From assembly GCA_964397015.1 (NCBI GenBank), contig CAYNHL010000135.1, positions 1 to 9,539 of the forward strand: a stretch of DNA of 9,539 nt, given 5' to 3'. The notes under the pieces were generated by a model that saw only the letters and a list, made by a program, of their open reading frames with translations, was not told where the DNA came from and ran no database searches. Positions 1 to 6,922 of this stretch are shown here, piece after piece. The DNA is from MADRE2 sp964397015. GTDB lineage: Bacteria; Desulfobacterota; Desulfobacteria; Desulfobacterales; Desulfobacteraceae. How positions within the stretch are numbered: position 1 is the first letter of the stretch; every line of letters begins with the position of its first letter. A program made the translations under genes and the position numbers.

Positions 1-138
1 AACCTGTCTGAGCGCCAGCGAGTTGTTGCGGTTCAGGGCGCAGCCTTCACAATGCCCCCTTTTTTTCTGGTATCGGCACAGGATGCCACCGGGATACGGC
101 CGCGGTCGCTTTATCAGGCAATGATACAGCAATTCTAA
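1..138 (+). CDS. Possible C-terminal end of an unidentified gene, cut by the left edge (uncertain)
   Basis: Frame 1 is open from the first base to a TAA at 136-138, giving 45 codons that end in the residues SLYQAMIQQF. I recognise no domain. The exactly opposed frame on the - strand is also open here and reads a cysteine-rich stretch (CRYQKKRGHCEGC), which looks zinc-ribbon-like. That reading has no ATG and no clear ribosome site before the TAA that bounds it on the right, so it would need a TTG start near 132. The + strand reading needs no start inside the window and is slightly favoured, but a 45-codon open frame can arise by chance. Either strand could be real, or neither. Confidence 0.25.
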   Translation, partial: NLSERQRVVAVQGAAFTMPPFFLVSAQDATGIRPRSLYQAMIQQF

Positions 139-194
139 CTGAATTTAATTTATCATAGCAGACGTAGGCTCAAAGCTTTTTTGCCGGGAAAAGG

Positions 195-223
195 TTTATT
201 TTTAGGGCATGATGCGATATACT
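195..223 (+). promoter_or_regulatory. Weak sigma70-like promoter candidate for the three-gene operon
   Basis: The AT-rich gap 139-233 holds TATACT at 218-223, a five-of-six match to the -10 consensus. Seventeen bases upstream is TTTATT at 195-200, a poor -35 (three of six). If used, transcription would start near 230, only a few bases before the ATG at 234, so the mRNA would be leaderless or nearly so. No other element in the gap is better. The call rests on motif matching alone. Confidence 0.3.
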
Positions 224-229
224 GTCATG
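208..229. repeat. Short inverted repeat over the putative -10 element (possible operator)
   Basis: CATGA at 208-212 and TCATG at 225-229 form a 5-bp inverted repeat separated by 12 bases. The repeat encloses the TATACT candidate -10 and ends five bases before the ATG at 234. Size and spacing fit a small dimeric repressor site, but five base pairs is short and could be chance. No regulator gene is nearby to support it. Confidence 0.2.
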
Positions 230-233
230 TAAT

Positions 234-2513
234 ATGATAAACCGCTGGATACCATGGAAATTTTTAATCAAACGCGCCGCCAGGGCTTACGGGATAATTG
301 ATCCGCTGACATTCCTGGCCCGCATCCGTCAGTTTTCACAACCATCCGAGGTGCAGGAACCCATTGAACTGGTCAGGGCAGGAATTGCCTTTCACACCAG
401 GGGATTGATCAATACAAAGGCCATCCAGCACAACCTGGACTGGGTCTGGCCCTTCTGGGTCGAAAAGCAGTTCGATCCCAATGACAAATCCTTTATACCC
501 CGGGCCTTTTCCTTCAGCCACGTCAACCTGACCCATCGCAACTGGACGGCTGTGGGTCACCCCGACATTCCCTTGTACCCTGTCGTCGATCCCAGGGGGC
601 TTGTGACACCTCTTTACGACGGCTGGTCCATAGATTTCTGGATTATAGACGATAAAGGAGAAATGCTGCTGCCCTCTCAATCCGATGAAGTTACACAGAA
701 CTGGATACTGCGGCCCAACCTGTCGGTCAGAACCCTTTGCATTAAAGGCCCGATGACGCTTGAATCCAATGTTTACCTGGACATATGCGACAGAAAGCCC
801 GTGCTTAAAATCGATATTGCGGGCAGCTGCAGAAACGGCGGCAGCCTGGTCGCAGCGTTACGTCCCTACAACCCCGAAGGTATACAGTTCATAGAAACCG
901 TAGAGACCGTCAAGGACGGCTGGAAGGTCAACGGCAGCACTTTTGTCAATTTCAGCCGGCCGCCGGACAAAACAGTATATTCCACATACAGGGACGGGGA
1001 TGTTGTCCATAAACTGAACGAGGTATCATCCGGCGACAGGACTGAATGCAAAGTCGGCATGGCAACGGCTGCCGCTGTTTTTTCCCTGCCGGAGGAGACG
1101 GGGACATGCTCGGTGCAGGCCACAGTTCCTTTAACTGGCAATTTTCTTACCCTTATTCAGCCGAAGAGTCCCCTGCCGGCCCCGGTCGAAAAATCATGGG
1201 AAAAGGTAATGTCACAGGCGGCAGTACTGAAGGTTCCGGACAGGAACATACAGTTTTTGTACGATGCCGCCCTGCGGACCCTGGTGCTGCTTTCAGCCGA
1301 CGACATTGTGCCGGGCCCCTATACCTACCGCAGATTCTGGTTCCGGGATGCCTGCCTGATGCTCAATGCCCTCCTGGGAGCAGGACTTTCAAGGCGAGCC
1401 TTCAGGATACTGGACACTTTTCCTTCAAGGCAGAAGTTTTCCGGCTATTTTCAATCCCAGCAGGGTGAATGGGATTCCAATGGCCAGGTGCTGTGGATAA
1501 TGGACAGGTACCAGCAGATGACCGGCCATGAACCGGATTCCAGGTGGATGCGCGCCATCAAAAAAGGCGCCGGGTGGATTATCCGCAAACGTCTCTCATC
1601 AGAGCCCGCCTCCCCTCATGCCGGCCTTCTCCCGCCCGGCTTCAGCGCAGAGCACTTAGGCCCAAACGATTATTACTACTGGGATGATTTCTGGGGACTT
1701 GCAGGGCTTAAAAGCGCAGCAAGGCTCTGTGGGCTCTTTGGCTCGAGCGCACAGCAGGAAACATTTGAACAAAACGCTGTCGATTTTGAAAACAGTATTT
1801 TTTCAAGCATCTCTTCCATCGAGACATCCCGCTCCAGAGGAGGCATACCGGCATCCTGCTACCGCCGCATGGATGCCGGCGCCATAGGATCGATGGCAGC
1901 TGACTACCCGCTGCAGATTACACCGCCGGGAGATCACCGCATTACTGCAACGCTCGACTTTCTGATCAAAAACTGTTTTTATGACAATGCATTCTTCCAG
2001 GACATGATCCATTCCGGTCTCAATATCTATCTTACCCTTGCCGTTGCGCAGACAATGCTGCGAACCGGGGATACGCGGTACAGGATACTGCTTCATACCG
2101 TTGCAGGCCTGGCCACCGAAACCGGCCAATGGCCGGAAGCCATTCACCCGAGGACCAGGGGCGGCTGCATGGGAGACGGACAGCACGGATGGGCGGCGGC
2201 GGAATGGGTCATGATGATCCGCAATCTTTTTGTAAGAGAAGAAGGGAACACGCTTGTTTTTGGCTCTGGTATCCTGCCTGAATGGCTGGAAGAGGGAAAA
2301 TCAGTTGAATTCGGCCCCGCCCTGACCAGTTTCGGGCCCATTACCGTAAGTATTGATAAAATCCGTCAAAAAACGATATTGACCGTGAAGTCCGATTATG
2401 CACGGGCGGCCTCTTTCCCGGAATCCCTTGTCGTCGATGTACCCGGATACAGGAAAATAACTGCATCCAGTATTGACCGGGCTCACTTTGACCTTGAAAA
2501 GGTGAATATATGA
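234..2513 (+). CDS. Six-hairpin glycosidase-like protein (MGH1/GH15-like, glycogen-debranching-enzyme-like), 759 aa
   Basis: The likely role is hydrolysis or remodelling of a glycoside or glucan; the substrate is unknown. Residues 1-35 are basic and aromatic. Residues about 40-310 look like a beta-rich N-terminal module with a striking stretch at 98-107 (NLTHRNWTAV). Residues about 330-670 read as an (alpha/alpha)6 barrel of the six-hairpin superfamily: RRFWFRD at 366-372, GEWDSNGQ at 411-418, AEHLGPNDYYYWDDFW at 472-487, QWPEA at 632-636 and GDGQHGWAAAEW at 647-658. D372, E412, D414, E473 and E635 are plausible acidic active-site residues. A short beta-rich tail follows. No signal peptide is evident, so it is probably cytoplasmic. 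The ATG at 234 is the only early in-frame ATG, and an in-frame TGA lies at 210-212. There is no Shine-Dalgarno sequence before it. The stop overlaps the next gene's ATG. The fold call is fairly firm; the specific activity is not. Confidence 0.8.
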   Translation: MINRWIPWKFLIKRAARAYGIIDPLTFLARIRQFSQPSEVQEPIELVRAGIAFHTRGLINTKAIQHNLDWVWPFWVEKQFDPNDKSFIPRAFSFSHVNLTHRNWTAVGHPDIPLYPVVDPRGLVTPLYDGWSIDFWIIDDKGEMLLPSQSDEVTQNWILRPNLSVRTLCIKGPMTLESNVYLDICDRKPVLKIDIAGSCRNGGSLVAALRPYNPEGIQFIETVETVKDGWKVNGSTFVNFSRPPDKTVYSTYRDGDVVHKLNEVSSGDRTECKVGMATAAAVFSLPEETGTCSVQATVPLTGNFLTLIQPKSPLPAPVEKSWEKVMSQAAVLKVPDRNIQFLYDAALRTLVLLSADDIVPGPYTYRRFWFRDACLMLNALLGAGLSRRAFRILDTFPSRQKFSGYFQSQQGEWDSNGQVLWIMDRYQQMTGHEPDSRWMRAIKKGAGWIIRKRLSSEPASPHAGLLPPGFSAEHLGPNDYYYWDDFWGLAGLKSAARLCGLFGSSAQQETFEQNAVDFENSIFSSISSIETSRSRGGIPASCYRRMDAGAIGSMAADYPLQITPPGDHRITATLDFLIKNCFYDNAFFQDMIHSGLNIYLTLAVAQTMLRTGDTRYRILLHTVAGLATETGQWPEAIHPRTRGGCMGDGQHGWAAAEWVMMIRNLFVREEGNTLVFGSGILPEWLEEGKSVEFGPALTSFGPITVSIDKIRQKTILTVKSDYARAASFPESLVVDVPGYRKITASSIDRAHFDLEKVNI
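2499..2504 (+). promoter_or_regulatory. Ribosome-binding site of the GT4 gene, inside the preceding coding region
   Basis: AAGGTG at 2499-2504 lies five bases before the ATG at 2510 and inside the last codons of the glycosidase-like gene. With the ATGA stop/start overlap (2510-2513) it fixes the start of the glycosyltransferase and points to translational coupling. Confidence 0.6.
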
Positions 2514-3811
2514 ATATTGTCATGTTTACAAACACCTATCTTCCCCATGTCGGCGGGGTTGCCCGGTCTGTGCTTTTTTTCTCACAGGATCTGCGTAAAC
2601 TCGGCCATAATGTCCTGATCGTGGCACCGACATTTCCTGAAATGGAAAATCAAAACGAATCTGACACAAATGTGCTTCGGGTTCCGGCCATACAGAATTT
2701 CAACGGAAGTGATTTTTCCGTCCGCATTCCAATTCCGTTTCTAATCGATGAAAAAATAGATGAATTCAAACCACACGTAATTCACAGCCATCACCCGTTT
2801 CTTTTAGGTGACGCAGCTATACGGGCAGCTTTCAGGCGCGGCCTGCCGCTTGTTTTCACACACCACACCCTGTATGAGTCATACACCCATTATGTTTCAT
2901 CTGAATCTGAAACCATGCAGAACCTGGCTGTCAACCTGTCAACCGAATATGCCAATCTGTGCACCAGGGTTGTGGCTCCCAGCGAAAGCATTGCCGAATT
3001 AATAACTGAAAGAGGGGTTGACACACCTATCGATGTAATTCCCACAGGTGTTGACGTTAGCAGGTTCCAGGCCGGGGACCGCCAGGCATTCCGCCGTGAC
3101 CACAATATCGGAGAATCAACAGTTGTCATCGGGCATCTTGGCAGACTGGCCCCGGAAAAAAACCTGGATTATCTGTGCCGGGCCGTATGCCGGGCCATGG
3201 AGGATAATAATGCTGAAAACATGATGTTCCTGGTGGTAGGCACCGGTCCGAGCGAAACCCGGATAAAGGATATCTTCAGGCAGCAGGGACTTGAATCCCG
3301 CCTTATCATGGCAGGACAGAAAAGCGGAACTGACCTGGTCAATGCATACGCCGCCATGGACCTGTTCGTGTTTTCATCACAGTCGGAAACACAGGGAATG
3401 GTCCTTGCAGAGGCCATGGCCGCATCCCTGCCTGTGATTGCACTGGATGCACCAGGAGCCCGCGAGGTGGTGACAGACAACTACAACGGCAGGCTTTTTG
3501 AGGCAGATGTATCACCGGATGTATTTGCCACGGGTATTACCAGGTTTATAGAGGACAAAAATACTGCCGGGGCCTGGCGTAAAGCTGCTTTCAATACCGC
3601 ATTGAAATTTTCAAGGGATCAGTCGGCACTGAAAATGGCTGCGCTGTACCAGTCTCTGCCGGCAGCGGCCCGGCCTCCCCACGACACACCAGACAGCTTT
3701 CTCGAGCCGCTGGAAGAGCTGTTTCATTCAATAAAAATCGAATGGGACATGATAACCCGGAAAACCAGGGCGCTTTTTCATGCGGTCAAACCTGAAACCA
3801 AGGAGACCTGA
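2510..3811 (+). CDS. GT4-family glycosyltransferase (GT-B fold), diacylglycerol-glucosyltransferase-like, 433 aa
   Basis: It should transfer a sugar from a nucleotide-sugar donor with retention of configuration, probably on the cytoplasmic face of the membrane. The N-terminal Rossmann half begins with MNIVMFTNTYLPHVGGVARS, where G15-G16 form the GT4 glycine loop. It contains the acceptor-side histidines HSHHPFLLGDAA (92-103) and FTHHTLYESYTHY (116-128). The C-terminal donor half has IPTGVD (177-182), HLGRLAPEK (209-217, with R212 and K217 at the usual phosphate-binding places) and the EX7E motif E293/E301 in SETQGMVLAEAM. This pattern resembles GT4 enzymes annotated as 1,2-diacylglycerol 3-glucosyltransferases, but the acceptor cannot be proven from sequence. 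Residues about 385-433 form a tail rich in charged and aromatic residues beyond the fold, possibly a membrane or partner contact. It overlaps the previous gene by four bases and abuts the next. Confidence 0.88.
   Translation: MNIVMFTNTYLPHVGGVARSVLFFSQDLRKLGHNVLIVAPTFPEMENQNESDTNVLRVPAIQNFNGSDFSVRIPIPFLIDEKIDEFKPHVIHSHHPFLLGDAAIRAAFRRGLPLVFTHHTLYESYTHYVSSESETMQNLAVNLSTEYANLCTRVVAPSESIAELITERGVDTPIDVIPTGVDVSRFQAGDRQAFRRDHNIGESTVVIGHLGRLAPEKNLDYLCRAVCRAMEDNNAENMMFLVVGTGPSETRIKDIFRQQGLESRLIMAGQKSGTDLVNAYAAMDLFVFSSQSETQGMVLAEAMAASLPVIALDAPGAREVVTDNYNGRLFEADVSPDVFATGITRFIEDKNTAGAWRKAAFNTALKFSRDQSALKMAALYQSLPAAARPPHDTPDSFLEPLEELFHSIKIEWDMITRKTRALFHAVKPETKET
3800..3805 (+). promoter_or_regulatory. 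Strong Shine-Dalgarno of the aminotransferase gene
   Basis: AAGGAG at 3800-3805 lies six bases before the ATG at 3812 and inside the end of the glycosyltransferase gene, whose TGA is at 3809-3811. It fixes the start. The absence of a gap argues that the aminotransferase is co-transcribed with the two sugar genes. Confidence 0.7.
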
Positions 3812-5158
3812 ATGAAACAGGAGCAAGACAATAATTCACTGTTCACACTTGACCCGTCCCGGAAATATCCGACCCTGGCCAGGGGTGAAGGTGTACACCT
3901 GTATGATGACCAGAACCGGCAATACCTCGACGCAGCCGCCGGTATCGCGGTAATGACAGTGGGATACGGCCGCCGTGAGATCGTCGATGCCATGGCGGCC
4001 CAGGCAGCCGAACTGCCCTATGCCGCATCAAATATATTCGGCAACCTTCCGGCCTCACGGCTGGCCGGGCACATGGTTGAAAAATTTTCTCACCACTTTG
4101 CATCGGTTCATTTCACATCCGGCGGATCCGAGGCTGTTGAAACAGCCATCAAAATATGCCGCCAGTATGAATACGACCGTGGCAACACCGGAAAACACCT
4201 GGTTATTTCCCGCTGGACCAGTTATCACGGGGCAACCCTGGGGGCACTGTCCGCTACCGGGCATGAGGGCCGCCGCAGGAAATTCAGGCCCCTGCTTCTG
4301 GACTGGCCCCATATTCCGGCGGCCTATTGTTACCGCTGCCCTTACTCCATGACCTATCCTTCATGTGACCTGGCCTGTGCCCGGGCACTGGAAGAAAAAA
4401 TAAACGAAGCCGGCCCTTCAAACATCCTGGCATTCATTGCAGAGCCTGTGGTTGGAGCTGCCGGAGGCGCGCTGGTACCTCCGCCTGAATACTGGCCCAT
4501 GATTCGCGACATATGCAGCCGCCACAAGATCCTGCTGATTGCGGATGAAGTGCTCACTGGATTCGGCCGCACCGGAAAAATGTTCGCCCTGGATCATTTC
4601 AGGACATCTGCCGACCTGGTCATCATGGCAAAGGGTATCAGCAGCGGATATGCCCCGTTGGGTGCTATCGGGGTTTCCAGTACTGTCAGGTCCTTTTTCG
4701 AGTCCCAGAAAACCCCCCTGGACCACATTTTCACCTTTGCCGCCAACCCGGTATCCACAACCGCGGCCCGGGTCGTACTGGACATCCTGGAGCGTGAATC
4801 CCTGGTGGAAAATGCCGCTGCAACAGGTTCTTATATGCACCAGCAGCTTCAATCCCTGAAACGCCACCCCATTGTAGGAGATATCCGGGGCCTTGGACTT
4901 ATGGCGGGTATCGAGCTGGTCCGTGACCGGGAGACAAAAGAGCCGTTTGCTTCAAAAGACGGCATAGCCGGAAAAATGGGGCAGTTCTGCCTGGAAAACG
5001 GCCTGGTCACCTATCCGGGCACGGGTGTGGCAGACGGTACGCGCGGAGACGTAATCTCATTGTTCCCGCCCCTGGTTTTCACCCGGGAACACGTGGATGA
5101 CATGGTGGAAAGACTTGACAAAGCACTTGCCCGGACCATGGAAATTCTTCCCGGCTGA
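3812..5158 (+). CDS. Class III PLP-dependent aminotransferase, YodT/BioA/GabT superfamily, 448 aa
   Basis: This is a fold-type I PLP enzyme moving an amino group between an amine or omega-amino acid and a 2-oxo acid. SGGSEAVE (103-110) binds the cofactor phosphate, YHG is at 138-140, and ADEVLTGFGRTG (244-255) carries D245 for the pyridine nitrogen. K274 in IMAKGISSGY is the Schiff-base lysine, and TFAANPVS (308-315) lies in the dimer-contact region. All core residues are present, so it should be active. Length is normal for the family. A cysteine cluster, C173-x2-C176-x8-C185-x3-C189 (CYRCPYSMTYPSCDLAC), follows the YHG region. From memory this insert recurs in the YodT-like branch, known from lysine-degradation contexts, but no lysine aminomutase or beta-lysine acetyltransferase gene is visible here. 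Substrate is unassigned. It is the last gene of the operon, and its TGA is three bases from the stop of the opposing kinase. Confidence 0.9.
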   Translation: MKQEQDNNSLFTLDPSRKYPTLARGEGVHLYDDQNRQYLDAAAGIAVMTVGYGRREIVDAMAAQAAELPYAASNIFGNLPASRLAGHMVEKFSHHFASVHFTSGGSEAVETAIKICRQYEYDRGNTGKHLVISRWTSYHGATLGALSATGHEGRRRKFRPLLLDWPHIPAAYCYRCPYSMTYPSCDLACARALEEKINEAGPSNILAFIAEPVVGAAGGALVPPPEYWPMIRDICSRHKILLIADEVLTGFGRTGKMFALDHFRTSADLVIMAKGISSGYAPLGAIGVSSTVRSFFESQKTPLDHIFTFAANPVSTTAARVVLDILERESLVENAAATGSYMHQQLQSLKRHPIVGDIRGLGLMAGIELVRDRETKEPFASKDGIAGKMGQFCLENGLVTYPGTGVADGTRGDVISLFPPLVFTREHVDDMVERLDKALARTMEILPG

Positions 5159-5161
5159 ACC

Positions 5162-6865
5162 TTAGCGCCCCGGATACAGGGGCAGCTTGACAGTGAACGT
5201 GGTTCCCTCGCCGGGAGTGGACATCACATTTATGCTTCCCTTGTGATTATCCGCCACGATGAAGTATGAGACATACAGCCCGAGGCCTGTGCCTACTCCC
5301 ACCGGTTTTGTAGTAAAAAACGGTTCGAAAATATGGGTCTTGACATGTTCGTCCATACCGGGACCGTTATCCGTTATTTCAATTACCACAAAGGGATCTT
5401 TTGTATACACGGACAGGGTGAAAACAGGCTTTCTCTCCTTTAATGTATCCATCATGGCCTGGGCGCCGTTTTTCAGTATATTGAAAAACACCTGCTGTAT
5501 TTTACCGGCATCGCAGTCGACCGTCTGTTCACCGCACTTATAGTCCCTGACAATCCGGATGTTTTTAAAATCGATGCGGTTTTGGAAATCATAATCATTT
5601 TCTATGATTTCAATTGTCCTGTCCAGCAGGTCACAGATATTTTGTGATGAAAAAGCGCTTTCGCTTTTCCGGCTGAAGGTCAGCATATTGGCCACAATAT
5701 CGGCCGCCCGGCGCCCGGATGCGAGTATGGCATCCATCATGCTGAAAATACCACGTTTATCCATATACTGCCGCAGCTGTTCCATCGTGATGCCAATTTC
5801 CCGGGCTTCCTCGATATTTTTTGGCAAATTTTCCTGGATCCGGTTGCGCATGACCTGTGTGTTCTGCATGATCCCGGCCAGCGGGTTGTTTATCTCATGG
5901 GCCATTCCAGCTGCCAGGCTCCCTATGGACTGCATTTTTTCCGTCTGGATCATCATGTCTTCCATGTAGACCCGCGGGGTGATGTTGTCAATCCGGAGCA
6001 CGGCCCCGTCTATCTGCTGGCTGATCAGCGGGTAAACCGTGACCTCGTAAAACAACCTGTGCTGCTGGTCCCTGACAACTTCCAGTTTTCGATCCTTCTG
6101 GACTTCACCCTCGCTCACAGCCTTTGTAACAATAGCTTTTTCAGGCTCCAAAAATGAAAAAATATCGAAAACCGGCCGGCCCCTGGCTGTTTCCAGGTCC
6201 TCTTCGACAGCGGCACCGGCTTCCTGGTTCCACAGGGTGATCCGGGCCTGTATATCCACAACGATAATCATGGAAGGCATGGCATCGATGATCCTGGACA
6301 GCATGTTTTTCAGATCCTGTACAGCCGCTTCCTTTTCCTTGCGCTCGACAATTTCCTTTTCCAGCGCCACGGTCCGTTCCCTGACAATCCCCTCGAGCCG
6401 GTTCTTGTTCTCCTGGAGCTGTTTGCTGACTTTGATCTGGTTTTTGATCTGGTTTTTCAAGGACCGGTTGGACACATCTATCTTTTGTCTGTCTTCGTAC
6501 AAATCCGCAACCTGCTGCTGCATTCTGCCAGCCATGGCATTGACTGCCCGGCAAAGAACTCCGATTTCATCATTTGTGTCACAGGGCAGCCGGCTCAATG
6601 TTTCTTTTGTGCCCAGCCTTTCGATATCATGGACAATCCTGTTAATTCTTTTTGTAATGGTCGTGGCCATAAAAAAAACGACCGCAAAAACCAGACCGGC
6701 CATGGTCAACATATATCCAAAAAGTCCGAACACCATATCCGAAGATCCCGGAACAGACAAAACCGATTTTTTTGCATACCAGGCCGCGGTCAACAGCGAA
6801 ACAATGACAATGAATAAAATGATTGAGATCAATCTCCCCCTGATCCCGGGTTTCAAGGAAAACAT
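5162..6865 (-). CDS. Membrane-bound sensor histidine kinase, HAMP-PAS-HisKA-HATPase, 567 aa
   Basis: This is an inner-membrane autokinase of a two-component system. Two transmembrane helices (about 10-30 and 45-70) are joined by a loop of only about 15 residues, so there is no real periplasmic sensor domain. HAMP spans about 71-122, a long coiled coil about 118-190, and a PAS domain about 186-300. The H-box MAHEINNPLA carries H323. ATP-binding motifs are N462/N466 in the N box, D499-x-G-x-G in TDNGPGM, the F box HIFEPFFTTK (511-520) and GVGTGLGL (523-530). All catalytic motifs are intact. The HisKA region carries an insert of about 20-25 residues (near 343-374). The start ATG at 6863-6865 has a GGGGGA-like ribosome site a little upstream. 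It is divergent from glnS and convergent with the aminotransferase gene. No response regulator is adjacent, so its partner and signal are unknown; PAS or membrane-state sensing is most likely. Confidence 0.92.
   Translation of the reverse strand: MFSLKPGIRGRLISIILFIVIVSLLTAAWYAKKSVLSVPGSSDMVFGLFGYMLTMAGLVFAVVFFMATTITKRINRIVHDIERLGTKETLSRLPCDTNDEIGVLCRAVNAMAGRMQQQVADLYEDRQKIDVSNRSLKNQIKNQIKVSKQLQENKNRLEGIVRERTVALEKEIVERKEKEAAVQDLKNMLSRIIDAMPSMIIVVDIQARITLWNQEAGAAVEEDLETARGRPVFDIFSFLEPEKAIVTKAVSEGEVQKDRKLEVVRDQQHRLFYEVTVYPLISQQIDGAVLRIDNITPRVYMEDMMIQTEKMQSIGSLAAGMAHEINNPLAGIMQNTQVMRNRIQENLPKNIEEAREIGITMEQLRQYMDKRGIFSMMDAILASGRRAADIVANMLTFSRKSESAFSSQNICDLLDRTIEIIENDYDFQNRIDFKNIRIVRDYKCGEQTVDCDAGKIQQVFFNILKNGAQAMMDTLKERKPVFTLSVYTKDPFVVIEITDNGPGMDEHVKTHIFEPFFTTKPVGVGTGLGLYVSYFIVADNHKGSINVMSTPGEGTTFTVKLPLYPGR
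6431..6454. repeat. Perfect 12-bp tandem duplication inside the kinase coiled coil
   Basis: The + strand unit TTTGATCTGGTT occurs twice head to tail (6431-6442 and 6443-6454), followed by a further TTT. On the coding strand this encodes NQIK-NQIK (kinase residues 138-145), in the coiled coil between HAMP and PAS. The reading frame is kept, and four added residues shift the heptad register. Confidence 0.9.
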
Positions 6866-6922
6866 CAGGTTATATCCCCCGCAAAAAGCTGTTTATCAAT
6901 TACCAGCGAAACAAAATGCCTT

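Noticed and set aside
171..182. AAAGCTTT followed by T residues as a terminator of an upstream gene
   Set aside because: The palindrome is short and AT-only in effect, too weak to act as an intrinsic terminator stem.
167..184. Sigma54 (GG/GC) promoter upstream of the operon
   Set aside because: The distance between GG (167-168) and GC (183-184) is 14 bases instead of the required 10.
1046..1468. 140-codon alternate + strand frame inside the glycosidase-like gene
   Set aside because: The true frame carries continuous family motifs through this region, including RRFWFRD. The alternate frame is rich in Gly, Cys and Arg and lacks a ribosome site.
4418..4867. 149-codon - strand frame inside the aminotransferase gene
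   Set aside because: It runs opposite intact PLP-enzyme motifs, has no recognisable domain and no separate promoter.
5167..5183. GCCCC/GGGGC mini-hairpin as a terminator for the convergent pair
   Set aside because: Only five base pairs with a seven-base loop, within the end of the kinase coding region and with no U tract.
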